Source: Rhodococcoides fascians NBRC 12155 = LMG 3623
GTDB taxonomy: Bacteria; Actinomycetota; Actinomycetes; Mycobacteriales; Mycobacteriaceae
DNA length: 64,000 nt
Direction: 5' to 3'
NCBI RefSeq assembly: GCF_001894785.1
Contig: NZ_BCWW01000002.1
Span: 186,001-250,000, forward strand
The position numbers and the translations under genes were made by a program. The stretch's first letter is position 1; every line of letters starts with the position of its first letter. The notes under the pieces are model-generated. The model ran no database searches. It was not told the origin of the DNA and saw only the letters and a list, made by a program, of their open reading frames with translations. Positions 23,832 to 32,615 of this stretch are shown here, in pieces.

Positions 23832-24461
23832 GTGCCCTCGAACGACGTCGACGATGCAGAGCAGTCGCGGCGTGCCCGCCCACGTCGCGATCGCCGTCAG
23901 GCGTTGATCGACGCCGCGATCGAGATGATCTCCGAAGGTGCCAGCGCAGACATCAGTGCGGCGGCGATCTCGCGCAGAGCGGGTGTGGCGCACGGGTTGC
24001 TCTTCTACTACTTCACCGACAAGCAGGGCCTGGTGCAGGCTGCGCTGGCCGACGTTCTGGGCAAGTTGTCCGACGCGCAGGGGCCGCAGTCCGAAGAGCG
24101 GACCGTCCGAGCGCGGCTGGAAGGATTCGTCCGACGGCACATCGAGTTTCTGCGGGATCACCGAGCGCTCTACTTGCGCGTGGTGCGGGAGGAGGAGTTC
24201 GGTGAGGCAGGCGTCGAGAGCGCCCTCCGGCAGGCTCGCGCCGAGGGTGAGCGTCAGGTCGCGGCCCTGGCCGAACTTCCGGATCCGTTGCCGCCGCTGG
24301 TCGCTGTTGCGATTTCGGGGTGGACAGGCTTTCTCGATCGAACCGCCGATGCCTTCTTCGAGACGGCGGATCTCGATCTGGACGAGTCGGTCGCGCTGAT
24401 CGTCGACGCATTCGAAGCTGTCATCGATTCCGCGACTCGCCGAGGTGCCGGGCCGCGGTGA
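23832..24461 (+). CDS. TetR-family regulator
   Basis: A 209-aa regulator starting at GTG 23832. An unusually basic N-terminal arm (RRARPRRDRRQ) precedes the HTH (ISAAAISRRAGVAHGLLFYYF). It is divergent from the NmrA operon with 118 bases between, and 237 bases upstream of the E1-like dehydrogenase on its own strand. The interval to the NmrA gene contains repeated GCAAAT/TGCAT words but no clean dyad that I would call an operator. It could control either neighbour. Confidence 0.87.
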   Translation: MPSNDVDDAEQSRRARPRRDRRQALIDAAIEMISEGASADISAAAISRRAGVAHGLLFYYFTDKQGLVQAALADVLGKLSDAQGPQSEERTVRARLEGFVRRHIEFLRDHRALYLRVVREEEFGEAGVESALRQARAEGERQVAALAELPDPLPPLVAVAISGWTGFLDRTADAFFETADLDLDESVALIVDAFEAVIDSATRRGAGPR

Positions 24462-24698
24462 TCAGGTCGACCAGAAACCGCAAAGGCCGATTCCGAAAAT
24501 TGCGCAGATTGCTCAATGTCGATGACTTCTATTGCGCAGCCCGCCGGGTTCTGGTCGACTGACGCCGGTTGCATCACAGACGCGACTGACTCGGCGCTTC
24601 GCAATCCGAACGCTTGCCTCATGGAGTGACGGGACCCATCCGGTCCCGCCACGTCCACTCGATGCAATCTTTCGTCGCCTATTTCAGGAGTGCTCGCC
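24462..24698. other. Long leader before the E1-like dehydrogenase gene
   Basis: No coding potential seen. It holds two copies of the word ATTGCGCAG (near 24499 and 24531) with an intervening TTGCTCAAT, and an AGGAG ribosome binding site at 24686-24690. No clear -35/-10 pair or terminator was found. Confidence 0.5.
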
Positions 24699-27056
24699 AT
24701 GACCAGCCTCAGCTCGACCTCCGGCAATTCGACCGACGGTGATTCGGTCACCGGAGGGCGCGAAACCCTGCACGACATTTCCGAGCGGGTGCTGTGGCTG
24801 TCGACGTCGATGATCCATCACGCCAACCGAATCCGACCCAATCCGACGGGTCTCAAGGTGGGCGGTCATCAGGCGTCGTGCGCGTCGATGGTCACCATCA
24901 TGACCTCGCTGTGGTTCGAGCAGCTCGAAGCGGGCGACCGAGTGTCGGTCAAGCCGCACGCGTCGCCGGTGCTGCACGCCATCAACTACCTTCTCGGTGA
25001 GTTGGACGAGAAGTATTTGACGACGCTGCGCTCGTACGGTGGGCTGCAGTCCTACCCGTCGCGCGCCAAGGATCCCGATACCGTCGACTACTCCACGGGG
25101 TCGGTGGGTATCGGTGCGACGGCACCTATTTGGGGCGCGATGTCGCGTCGTTTCGTCGACTCCGCATTTTCCGCGGACACCCCGAGTGGGTTTCGCGGCC
25201 GGCAGTATTCGCTCGTCGGAGACGCCGAGCTCGACGAGGGTGCCGTGTGGGAAGCCGTCATCGATCCGGGCATCGGTGAGTTGGGCGAGATCGTTTGGAT
25301 CGTCGACCTCAACCGGCAGTCCCTCGACCGAGTGGTGCCGAACATCGCCGCGCGTCGCCTCGAGAAGATGTTCGACGCGGCAGGCTGGCAGGTCATCACC
25401 GTGCGTTTCGGTCGGCTGCTCGAGAACCTGTTCGCGCGTACCGGTGGTGACGCCTTGCGGCGTCGCATTCTCGACATGCCCAATCCCGAGTATCAGCGGC
25501 TGTTGCGGTGCTCGGCGTCCGAATTGCGTGATCGGCTGCCCGGCAACGGTTCCGATGCCGCGGCGATCACCGCGCTCATCGGTGACCTCGACGATCTGAT
25601 TCTCACCGAGTCGATTCGCAATCTCGGCGGCCATGATCTCGACGCGCTGCGCGAGGCCTACGCGCAGATCGACGACACCCGGCCCACAGTGATCATCGCC
25701 TACACGGTCAAAGGCTTCGGGCTCCCTACACAAGGGCACCCGCAGAACCATTCCTCCCTGTTGACGATCGAGGAATATGCCTCACTCGCAGAGACTCTCG
25801 GCACGGATGCAGACTCGCCCTGGGGCCGCTTCGACGACGCCACAGCTGCCGGGCAGTTGTGCGCCGATGTCGCCGAACGGCTGCGCCGCGAGCCGGTGCC
25901 CGTCTCGGCACCGCCTGCAGTTCCCGCCGACATCGGTCGTACTCCCAAGGGCACGGCCACGACGCAGGCCGCGCTCGGCCGCACCCTGATCGACCTGACG
26001 CGTGAGGCCCCGGATGCGGCGCGGCGCGTGGTCACGGTCAGTCCCGACGTCAGCTCCACCACCAATCTCGGCGGTTGGGTCAACAAGGTCGGTGTCTGGT
26101 CGTCGTCGGAGCGGCACGATTGGTTCGGCGACGATGCCGAAACCATCATGCACTGGCGTGAGGGTCCCACCGGTCAACACATGGAACTCGGTATCGCAGA
26201 GACCAATCTGGTCGGATTGATGGGTGAGCTCGGGGCGACGTGGAGCCGGTGGGGAGAGCCGCTGTTCCCCATCGGGGTGATGTACGACCCGTTCGTCGAA
26301 CGCGCTCTCGAACCGTGGTCGTACGGCATCTACGCGGGTGGTCAGTCGATTCTGGTCGGTACGCCGTCGGGTGTCACGTTGGCCGCGGAAGGTGGTGCGC
26401 ACCAGTCGATCAAGACTCCGTCGATCGGTCTGGAGCAGCCCGGGTGCATCTCGTACGAGCCGGCGTTCGCCATCGACGTCGAGTGGACGCTCCTCGCCAG
26501 CATCGCCAAGTTGGGTCGTCCCGACGGCACCTCGGCATACCTGCGCCTGTCGACCCGTCCGGTCGATCAGACGTTGGCCGACGTGCCCAGCGATCCGGCG
26601 GCCCGCGAACGAAGGCGCAAGCAGGTGGTGGCCGGCGGCTACCCGCTCGTCCGACGTGACGGTGCCACCGTCACCATCGCGGCGATGGGTGCGCTCATGC
26701 CCGAAGCTCTCGACGCCGCAGCACGATTGGAACGCATCGGCATTCATGCGGACGTCCTGTGCATCACGAGTCCGGGCCAGCTCTATCGAGCCGTCCAGGC
26801 TCGACAGGGACACGGCGACGCGGAGTCGTGGATTCTCGATCAGCTGTTGCCGGCCGATCGGGCGACACCGATGGTGACCGTCCTCGACGGCCATCCGCAC
26901 ACGCTGGCGTTCCTGGCCACGGTGAACCGTGTGGCGTCGACGTCGTTGGGCGTCAGCAACTTCGGTCAGGTGGGCTCTCTGGACGAGGTGTACAAGCATC
27001 ATCACGTCGACACCGATTCGATCGTCGGTGCCGCTCTGGATGTCACCGGGCAGTAG
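24699..27056 (+). CDS. Homodimeric E1-type 2-oxoacid dehydrogenase/transketolase-like protein (AceE-like)
   Basis: A 785-aa thiamin-diphosphate enzyme of the AceE class. AceE-like landmarks: HASPVLHAINYLLG (near 85), GLQSYPSRAK, the TPP motif GDAELDEG (174-181) with its Asn in VDLNRQSLD (N205), and EGPTGQHMELGIAE in the pyrimidine domain. AceE proper is about 890-930 aa; this is about 100 shorter and no E2 or E3 gene is near. It may use a 2-oxoacid other than pyruvate or act as a stand-alone transketolase-like enzyme. ATG 24699 is chosen over GTG 24690, which overlaps the AGGAG. Confidence 0.85.
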   Translation: MTSLSSTSGNSTDGDSVTGGRETLHDISERVLWLSTSMIHHANRIRPNPTGLKVGGHQASCASMVTIMTSLWFEQLEAGDRVSVKPHASPVLHAINYLLGELDEKYLTTLRSYGGLQSYPSRAKDPDTVDYSTGSVGIGATAPIWGAMSRRFVDSAFSADTPSGFRGRQYSLVGDAELDEGAVWEAVIDPGIGELGEIVWIVDLNRQSLDRVVPNIAARRLEKMFDAAGWQVITVRFGRLLENLFARTGGDALRRRILDMPNPEYQRLLRCSASELRDRLPGNGSDAAAITALIGDLDDLILTESIRNLGGHDLDALREAYAQIDDTRPTVIIAYTVKGFGLPTQGHPQNHSSLLTIEEYASLAETLGTDADSPWGRFDDATAAGQLCADVAERLRREPVPVSAPPAVPADIGRTPKGTATTQAALGRTLIDLTREAPDAARRVVTVSPDVSSTTNLGGWVNKVGVWSSSERHDWFGDDAETIMHWREGPTGQHMELGIAETNLVGLMGELGATWSRWGEPLFPIGVMYDPFVERALEPWSYGIYAGGQSILVGTPSGVTLAAEGGAHQSIKTPSIGLEQPGCISYEPAFAIDVEWTLLASIAKLGRPDGTSAYLRLSTRPVDQTLADVPSDPAARERRRKQVVAGGYPLVRRDGATVTIAAMGALMPEALDAAARLERIGIHADVLCITSPGQLYRAVQARQGHGDAESWILDQLLPADRATPMVTVLDGHPHTLAFLATVNRVASTSLGVSNFGQVGSLDEVYKHHHVDTDSIVGAALDVTGQ

Positions 27057-27068
27057 TGCCGCGGGTGC

Positions 27069-27275
27069 TCATTCGTCCACCCATTCCAGGAGGTCTCCGG
27101 GTTGGCAGTGCAGCACCCGGCACATGGCGTCGAGGGTGCTCAGTCGTACGGCTTTGGCCCGTCCGTTCTTGAGGACTGCGATGTTGGCGGGCGTCAGCCC
27201 CACGCGTTCGGCAAACTCGCCGACGCTCATCTTTTGCTTGGCCAACTGAACATCGATGCGCACCACGATGGCCAT
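27069..27275 (-). CDS. Small XRE/Cro-type regulator (YozG-like)
   Basis: A 68-aa protein that is almost wholly one HTH domain (MSVGEFAERVGLTPANIAVLKNG ... LDAMCRVLHCQPGDLLEW). Such single-domain regulators are typically encoded beside DUF2975 membrane proteins, as here; the start overlaps the DUF2975 stop by one base (TGATG). It likely represses the pair by binding the dyad at 27777-27797. Confidence 0.9.
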   Translation of the reverse strand: MAIVVRIDVQLAKQKMSVGEFAERVGLTPANIAVLKNGRAKAVRLSTLDAMCRVLHCQPGDLLEWVDE

Positions 27276-27757
27276 CAGATGACCGCGTCCATGTCGCTGC
27301 GCAGTTCCGTGGCCTGACTGAGCAGGGTCCTCATGACGACCATCAACAATGCGGCGACGGCGACGATGACGACGAGCAGGAAGAGCAGTAGCGGCAGGCC
27401 TGGGTCGTCGGCTCCGAATCCGACGTAAAGGAATACCGCGACCAGCACCACCCAGGCCGCGACGATCGACCACGTGATCGTGTCGACCCACACCAACGAG
27501 GTGCGGGTGAAGATGGCATTGCGGTTCACCATCGTCAGCAGCTTCCATGTCGCGACCACGACCACCTGAATGCACAGCACCCAGAAGATCGACACGATGG
27601 TCAGCGGCCATCGCAGGTACGCGGATTCGGGAGATTCCTGGGCCATGTGGGCGAACTGGCCGGGCAACGACATGACTTGCATCAGCACCAGCACCGCGAA
27701 CAACGCGGCGAGAAACAGGCGAAGCAACAGGACTACCGCTCGATATCCACTCAGCAT
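27275..27757 (-). CDS. DUF2975 membrane protein
   Basis: A 160-aa inner-membrane protein with four predicted helices: roughly residues 7-28, 52-72, 92-112 and 122-142. Its size, topology and pairing with a YozG-type regulator identify the DUF2975 family, whose function is unknown. The predicted transcription start coincides with the ATG, so the mRNA may be leaderless. The pair is divergent from the GAF-ANTAR gene. Confidence 0.87.
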   Translation of the reverse strand: MLSGYRAVVLLLRLFLAALFAVLVLMQVMSLPGQFAHMAQESPESAYLRWPLTIVSIFWVLCIQVVVVATWKLLTMVNRNAIFTRTSLVWVDTITWSIVAAWVVLVAVFLYVGFGADDPGLPLLLFLLVVIVAVAALLMVVMRTLLSQATELRSDMDAVI

Positions 27758-27763
27758 GGAGCG

Positions 27764-27797
27764 AGTATCGACAGTAATCTATCGAAAGTCAATAGAT
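27764..27797 (-). promoter_or_regulatory. Promoter and overlapping operator of the DUF2975/XRE pair
   Basis: Minus strand: TTGACT (27792-27787), 17 bases, GATACT (27769-27764), placing the start about seven bases on, at the ATG (27757). The dyad ATCTAT (27777-27782) and ATAGAT (27792-27797) overlaps the -35 box and spacer, a natural site for the small XRE regulator. Confidence 0.65.
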
Positions 27798-27885
27798 CAA
27801 TGTGGTGTCCGATTCATCCAGTTCGGGTTGACAGCGGGCGTACGGTTGTAACATTCGGTGAAGGTCATCACCGCTGACAGGCCTC

Positions 27886-28779
27886 GTGCACGCCAACAGG
27901 TGTAATGACTGCACCATCTGGGACGCGATCTACTTGACCGATTCCACATCCAACGGCCCCAAACGAAGTGCCGCTACCGAAGCCACGGCTGCAGCCGCAT
28001 TCGACGAAGAAATTTCGGCTGCTCTGCCTGTCCGGCGACGTCGGTATGCAGGCGAAGACTATTTTGCCGAGGACACCTTCGATGCTCTCGACATATTTCG
28101 CGGAATACTGCTCGAACACAAACGTTTTGACACCCTCTTGCAGGGCCTGTGTGAACAGGTGGTCGCTGCCATTCCGTGGGCTGACATGGCGGGAGTGACT
28201 TTGCTCCGACATGATTCCGACAATCCCGCGACGGCGGCATGTTCGGATGCGCGTGTGATCGATGTCGACACCGATCAGTACGCCGCAGACGAGGGCCCGT
28301 GTCTCGAAGCGGCGAGAACCAACCAGATCGTCAGTGTTCGGATCGACGAGGTCGTAACCCGCTGGCCGACTTTCGCGTCTGCAGCCGCCGCGATCGGAGT
28401 GAAAAGTTATCTGTCTGCTCCGCTGGCTGTCGACTCGGGTCATGCCGGTTCGCTGAATCTGTACGGATTCGACTGCGAGGGCTTCAGCGATGTCGACGAG
28501 GTTCTCGTCAAGATGTTCGTCACGTCGGTCGAAGCTGCGGTGTGGAATTCGCGACATGCAGCAGAAGCGAGAACGGAAGCGGCCGGTCTTCGTGAGGCGA
28601 TGAAGACCCGTGGAACAATCGAGCAGGCCAAAGGAATCTTGATAGCCTTGCGCGGCATCTCGCCCGAAGCGGCATTCGCGGTTCTGGCGGAGCAGTCGCA
28701 GCGTGAGAACGTCCGTGTTGCCGTACTGGCAGCTCGGGTGGTGAACTCGGCGGTCTCGCAGGCCGTAGGGTCGCATTGA
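27886..28779 (+). CDS. GAF-ANTAR transcription antiterminator-type protein
   Basis: A 297-aa protein with a GAF sensor domain (about 95-225) and a C-terminal ANTAR RNA-binding domain (about 237-290; IEQAKGILIALRGISPEAAF). ANTAR proteins bind paired hexanucleotide hairpins in mRNA leaders and prevent termination. No kinase is adjacent, so the GAF domain may sense its signal directly. It is a close paralogue of the protein at 60649. The start is uncertain: GTG 27886 gives an N-terminus with CNDC; TTG 27934 is possible. TTGACA followed by TAACAT at 15-base spacing lies upstream. Confidence 0.88.
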   Translation: MHANRCNDCTIWDAIYLTDSTSNGPKRSAATEATAAAAFDEEISAALPVRRRRYAGEDYFAEDTFDALDIFRGILLEHKRFDTLLQGLCEQVVAAIPWADMAGVTLLRHDSDNPATAACSDARVIDVDTDQYAADEGPCLEAARTNQIVSVRIDEVVTRWPTFASAAAAIGVKSYLSAPLAVDSGHAGSLNLYGFDCEGFSDVDEVLVKMFVTSVEAAVWNSRHAAEARTEAAGLREAMKTRGTIEQAKGILIALRGISPEAAFAVLAEQSQRENVRVAVLAARVVNSAVSQAVGSH

Positions 28780-28858
28780 CGCCATCAACTCCTCTCCCAC
28801 TATGGTTCAGCGAAGCCGAACCGACCTGCGTTATCGAAGGTCGAGAAGGTCAAGGCCT

Positions 28859-29002
28859 ATGACGGACACACCGATTCACGACGAACTTCAGCATTTTCTC
28901 GACATCGATACCGGCGGCGGGAGCCGGAAGGCTGCGGCCGTCGATCGGGCGGTCCCGGCCCCGGTACCCACGCATGTCCGGCCCCGGCATCACAGGGCCT
29001 GA
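28859..29002 (+). CDS. Small hypothetical protein (47 aa)
   Basis: Begins MTDTPIHDELQHFLDID with GAAGGTCAAGG upstream as a possible ribosome binding site. No family recognised. It overlaps the next small frame by 29 bases in another phase; the two might be one gene split by a frameshift, or a coupled pair. Confidence 0.4.
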   Translation: MTDTPIHDELQHFLDIDTGGGSRKAAAVDRAVPAPVPTHVRPRHHRA

Positions 29003-29219
29003 CGACGTGGCCACAGCCCGAGAGAAACAAGACGTAGCCCTCGCCGACTATCGACGCGCGAAGGAACACGAGCAAGGGCTCGCGGATGTGCGTGGGCAGA
29101 CCGACGCCGATGTTCCCCTGGTTGTCGACGTCGACGATGCCGAATTGCAGGTCGCGGTCGATGCCGACGTGTCGGCACAGGAGGCTCTCAGTGTGGCTCT
29201 GAGGGCCGTCGACGACTAG
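28974..29219 (+). CDS. Small acidic hypothetical protein (81 aa)
   Basis: Composition is strongly acidic with Ala/Val-rich helices (AREKQDVALADYRRAKEHEQ, then repeated VDVDDAELQVAVDADV). The first half could form a coiled coil. No family recognised. It lies downstream of the GAF-ANTAR gene and converges on the TetR gene at 29232. Confidence 0.45.
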   Translation: MSGPGITGPDDVATAREKQDVALADYRRAKEHEQGLADVRGQTDADVPLVVDVDDAELQVAVDADVSAQEALSVALRAVDD

Positions 29220-29231
29220 AGCTGGACGCGA

Positions 29232-29912
29232 TCAGCTTTCGTTGCCGTGCCGGACGGACGCAGTGGGTGCGACGGCCGCGTGGACGTCGCCGCTGTAGGA
29301 CGCAGGCAAGGGACTACTGCACAGTGTGCGTGCCTCGTCGGTCGAAATGCCGAGTGCGCGGAGCACTCGCTCGGTGGTGCCGTCGACCGTCGCCGCTTCG
29401 TCGCGGTCGGGCTGTGCAAGGAGCAGACGGCCCATGGAGAGCAGCGAACCGGCGACGATCGCGAGCGCGAGATCCGGGTCGTCGACGTCGAATCTCCCTT
29501 GCGCTGCGGCCGATTCGATATCGCGACGCGACCGTGGTGCCAGGCCACCGGCCGCGGCGAACGCGGCGGCCTCGGAGTTGAGCAGGACGCGGCTCAATTG
29601 CGGTTCGAGGCGGAACAGGCGTCCGGACAGTCTGAACGATTGGGTGAACTTCTCGACCGGATCCTCGAACCCGACGGTGAGCGAATCGAGGTAGTCGCCG
29701 ACGGACTCGAGAGCGGCGTCGATGGCGGCCTGCCACAGTTCTTCTTTGCTCTCGAAGTAGTTGTAGAACGATCCGTTGCTGACGTCGGCGGCCTGCGTTA
29801 TTTCGAGCACGGGTGCGTTGGTGTTCCCGTTGGCGAGTAACCCTTGGGCGGCCTGGATCAGCGCGGCTCTGGTGCGTGCCTTGCGGCGCTCGACGCGGTT
29901 GCCTTCGGTCAC
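29232..29912 (-). CDS. TetR-family regulator of the P450 operon
   Basis: A 226-aa regulator with a standard HTH (VLEITQAADVSNGSFYNYFESKEELW without the final residues quoted in full elsewhere) and a helical ligand domain. It is divergent from the P450-ferredoxin operon, with two perfect 14-base palindromes of one consensus in the 159-base gap, which makes it the likely repressor of that operon and of itself. The inducer is presumably the P450 substrate. Confidence 0.88.
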   Translation of the reverse strand: MTEGNRVERRKARTRAALIQAAQGLLANGNTNAPVLEITQAADVSNGSFYNYFESKEELWQAAIDAALESVGDYLDSLTVGFEDPVEKFTQSFRLSGRLFRLEPQLSRVLLNSEAAAFAAAGGLAPRSRRDIESAAAQGRFDVDDPDLALAIVAGSLLSMGRLLLAQPDRDEAATVDGTTERVLRALGISTDEARTLCSSPLPASYSGDVHAAVAPTASVRHGNES

Positions 29913-29961
29913 GATCTGCTCCTGCTCTGCGTGGTCCGTGCAGCCTATCGCGAATCAATGA

Positions 29962-29975
29962 TGACGAATTCGTCA
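29962..29975. promoter_or_regulatory. Perfect palindrome TGACGAATTCGTCA (operator 1)
   Basis: Fourteen-base perfect palindrome, 49 bases before the TetR start. Shares TGACGA-NN-TCGTCA with the second site, centred 44 bases away, about four helical turns. Confidence 0.8.
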
Positions 29976-30005
29976 AAAAGCCTTGACGTACAGCCGTGCC
30001 ATGAG

Positions 30006-30019
30006 TGACGATATCGTCA
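30006..30019. promoter_or_regulatory. Perfect palindrome TGACGATATCGTCA (operator 2)
   Basis: Second perfect 14-base palindrome with the same arms, 52 bases before the P450 start. I could not place a convincing -35/-10 pair between the two sites. Confidence 0.8.
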
Positions 30020-30071
30020 ACACCTTGCGACGGCAGGGGAATCGACTTCCGGCGGCACACCGAAGGACCTC

Positions 30072-31274
30072 ATGACGACGAACGCGACGATCCCGCAGTA
30101 CCGCACCGATCTGTACTCCACCGATGCGATTCTCGATCCGTACCCCCACTACGCCCGGCTACGCGCCCTCGGCCCGGTGGTGTGGCTGCCGCGCCAGCAG
30201 GTGTTCGCCGTCTCGCGTTACGCGGATTGCAAGGCGGTGCTGCTCGACGACGAGACCTTCATCTCGGGGGACGGCGTGGCACTCAATCCCGTCGCCAATC
30301 GGCTCGGCCGCGGAACGACACTGAACAGTGACGGCGACGAGCATGCGACCAAGCGATCGGTGCTGGCGCATCGACTCACGCCGAAGGCCGTCCGAAAGAT
30401 GAAGGCGGCGGTGGAGGAGAAAGCCGAGACCATCGTCGACGCGGCACTGAAGAAACAATTTGTCGACGGCGTGGACGATCTCGCGACAGCGCTGCCGATG
30501 TCGATCGTGCCCGATCTCGTCGGGTGGCCGGAGGACGGCCGCGAGGATCTACTCCGCTGGGCTGGTGCGACATTCGACTCCCTCGGCCCCGTGAATCGAC
30601 ACTCGATCACCGCTGTCAAGGGTGCCGCAGAGATGCTTGCGTTCTCGCGGCGCGTGGTGCGAGATCGATCGGTGATTCCCGGGAGCATGGGCGACGACGT
30701 TCTGAAGGCCGCCGACGACAACAAGATTGAGAAGTCGACGTGTCCTGCGCTGATGATCGACTACCTCGGTCCCTCGCTCGATACCACCATCGGAGCGATT
30801 TCCGGTGCCCTCGACCTGTTCGCGCGGCACCCCGAGCAGTGGCAGGCGATCAGGCAGGACCCGGACCTGATACCCAATGCGATCAACGAGGTCGTTCGAT
30901 ACGAGTCGCCGATCAGAGCATTCTCGCGTCGAGCGGTCCGTGACGTCGAGATCGACGGATCACGAATCCCGAAAGGTGCTCGCGCACTGGTGGTCTACGC
31001 GTCGGCGAACCGCGACGAGCGTGAATGGGACAACCCCGATGCCTTCGACATCACCCGTGACGCGGCGCGTCAACTCGGCTTCGGTTCCGGCGTGCACGGG
31101 TGCGCCGGCCAGGGGCTTGCTCGTCTGGAAGCCCAGACCATGCTCCGAGTGCTGGCGCAGCGGGTAGAGAAGTTCGTTCCCGCAGGTACACCCGTACGCG
31201 CTGTCAACAACGTCATTCATCGATACGAACGGTTGCCGCTCAAATTGGTGGCAGCAGAAGGGGCACAGCCATGA
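30072..31274 (+). CDS. Cytochrome P450 monooxygenase
   Basis: A 400-aa soluble bacterial P450. The heme-binding loop is FGSGVHGCAGQGLARLE with the thiolate Cys at 344; the K-helix ExxR lies in NEVVRYESPIRAFSRRA; the I-helix reads DYLGPSLDTTIGA, keeping the acid-Thr pair DTT. It inserts one oxygen into an organic substrate using electrons from the ferredoxin and reductase encoded immediately downstream (ATGA and GTGA overlaps). The I-helix style resembles CYP199/CYP255-like aryl-acid or aryl-ether P450s, but I would not name a family. Confidence 0.93.
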   Translation: MTTNATIPQYRTDLYSTDAILDPYPHYARLRALGPVVWLPRQQVFAVSRYADCKAVLLDDETFISGDGVALNPVANRLGRGTTLNSDGDEHATKRSVLAHRLTPKAVRKMKAAVEEKAETIVDAALKKQFVDGVDDLATALPMSIVPDLVGWPEDGREDLLRWAGATFDSLGPVNRHSITAVKGAAEMLAFSRRVVRDRSVIPGSMGDDVLKAADDNKIEKSTCPALMIDYLGPSLDTTIGAISGALDLFARHPEQWQAIRQDPDLIPNAINEVVRYESPIRAFSRRAVRDVEIDGSRIPKGARALVVYASANRDEREWDNPDAFDITRDAARQLGFGSGVHGCAGQGLARLEAQTMLRVLAQRVEKFVPAGTPVRAVNNVIHRYERLPLKLVAAEGAQP

Positions 31275-31468
31275 GGATCGACGTCGATTGGGATCGCTGC
31301 GAGGGCCACGGCATCTGTGCCGAACAGGCACCCAAGGTGTTCAGCCTCGATGACGAGGGTGAACTGCACTACGCCTTCGATGGCAACGACATTCCCGACG
31401 ACCTCGCGGCCTCGGCCCGGTCTGCGGTCGGCGTGTGTCCGGTGGCGGCACTGCGAGAACAGGCGTGA
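31271..31468 (+). CDS. [3Fe-4S] ferredoxin (CxxHxxC type)
   Basis: A 65-aa single-cluster ferredoxin. The cluster motif CEGHGIC has His where four-iron ferredoxins have Cys, and the last ligand lies in VGVCPVAAL, so a [3Fe-4S] or a His-ligated cluster is expected. Such ferredoxins serve actinobacterial P450s. It overlaps both the P450 and the reductase genes and is therefore their dedicated electron carrier. Confidence 0.93.
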   Translation: MRIDVDWDRCEGHGICAEQAPKVFSLDDEGELHYAFDGNDIPDDLAASARSAVGVCPVAALREQA

Positions 31469-32607
31469 GCTCTCTCGAGAGCAGGATCGTCGTCGTCGGA
31501 GACTCCATAGCCGCGTGCACCGCTGTCCGCGAACTGCGGGCCCGCGGACACGAAGGTCCGCTGACGATGATCGGGGCCGATGCCGACGGTTGCTACGCGC
31601 GGCCGCCGTTGTCCAAGCACGTGCTCAAAGGCGAAGCAGCCGAGGCAGAAACGTGGGATCTGTCGGACCTCGGGATCGAGGCGATCGGCGATCGGGCCGT
31701 ATCGGTGAATGTCGAGGCCCACACAGTCACGACCGCCGCCGGTACCGATGTTCCGTACGATCGGTTGATCGTCGCCACCGGAGCGGCTGCACGTCGCATC
31801 GCGGATCCCGGGCAAAGGGGCGAGACGGTGCTGCGGACCTTCGACGATGTTCGGGCACTGCGTCCGAAACTCGATGCGGCGCAAACGGCGATCGTCGTCG
31901 GTGCCGGATTTCTCGGCATGGAGTTAGCCAGTGCGTGCGTCTCGCGCGGAATCGCAGTCACTGTCGTGGACGTCGACCCTCCGTTGAAACGCCTACTGGG
32001 TACTTACCTGTCCGACGCGATTTCCGCGCGTGCCGAGGCCGCGTCGGTCGAGTTTCTCCGCGCGGACAGCCCGGTTACGTTGACGGGCAACCCCGTTACC
32101 GGGATCCAGTTCGCGGGCCGCACCCTCGACGCCGATGTGGTGGTCACCTGTGCCGGTGATGTGCCCGAGACCGAGTGGTTGAACGGCACCGGAATTGCCG
32201 ACGATCGAGGTGTTGCCATCGACGAGCGCTGCGCCACAGCAGTTCCCGACGTGTTTGGCGCAGGCGACGTCGCGTATTCACGTGCCGGTTCCGGTCGAGC
32301 GCCGTTCTGGTCCAATGCCGTCGCGCAGGGCAAGGTCGCAGCGGCCTCCGCGCTCGGTCTCGAACCCACCTGTGCGCCCGCCGACGACTACTTCTGGACC
32401 GAGATTCTGGGACTGTCCATCAAGGTCGCCGGTCCTCTTCCGCTGCTGGGTAATCCGACCGTGCTCGAGGGTTCCGTCGACGACGGATCGGCGCTGCTGC
32501 AGTGGAACCACGAGGACGGCCGCACGACCATCGTTGCCTACGGCATGAAGAAGGCCGTCGGACTGCTCCGACGGCTTGCTCGCGACTCCGCTGTTCCCAC
32601 TACGTAA
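31465..32607 (+). CDS. FAD/NAD(P)H-dependent ferredoxin reductase
   Basis: A 380-aa class of rubredoxin/ferredoxin reductase. FAD-binding N-terminus IVVVGDSIAACTAVREL (the usual third Gly is replaced, GDSIAA), the active-site stretch YARPPLSKHVL, the NAD-binding motif VVGAGFLGMEL, and the second FAD contact DVFGAGDVA. It passes electrons from NAD(P)H to the upstream ferredoxin. The GTG start overlaps the ferredoxin stop (GTGA). Together these three genes form a complete class I P450 system. Confidence 0.92.
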   Translation: MSSLESRIVVVGDSIAACTAVRELRARGHEGPLTMIGADADGCYARPPLSKHVLKGEAAEAETWDLSDLGIEAIGDRAVSVNVEAHTVTTAAGTDVPYDRLIVATGAAARRIADPGQRGETVLRTFDDVRALRPKLDAAQTAIVVGAGFLGMELASACVSRGIAVTVVDVDPPLKRLLGTYLSDAISARAEAASVEFLRADSPVTLTGNPVTGIQFAGRTLDADVVVTCAGDVPETEWLNGTGIADDRGVAIDERCATAVPDVFGAGDVAYSRAGSGRAPFWSNAVAQGKVAAASALGLEPTCAPADDYFWTEILGLSIKVAGPLPLLGNPTVLEGSVDDGSALLQWNHEDGRTTIVAYGMKKAVGLLRRLARDSAVPTT

Positions 32608-32615
32608 GGAATTTC

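Noticed and set aside
29976-30071. -35/-10 promoter for the P450 operon
   Set aside because: TTGACG near 29983 has no acceptable -10 at normal spacing.
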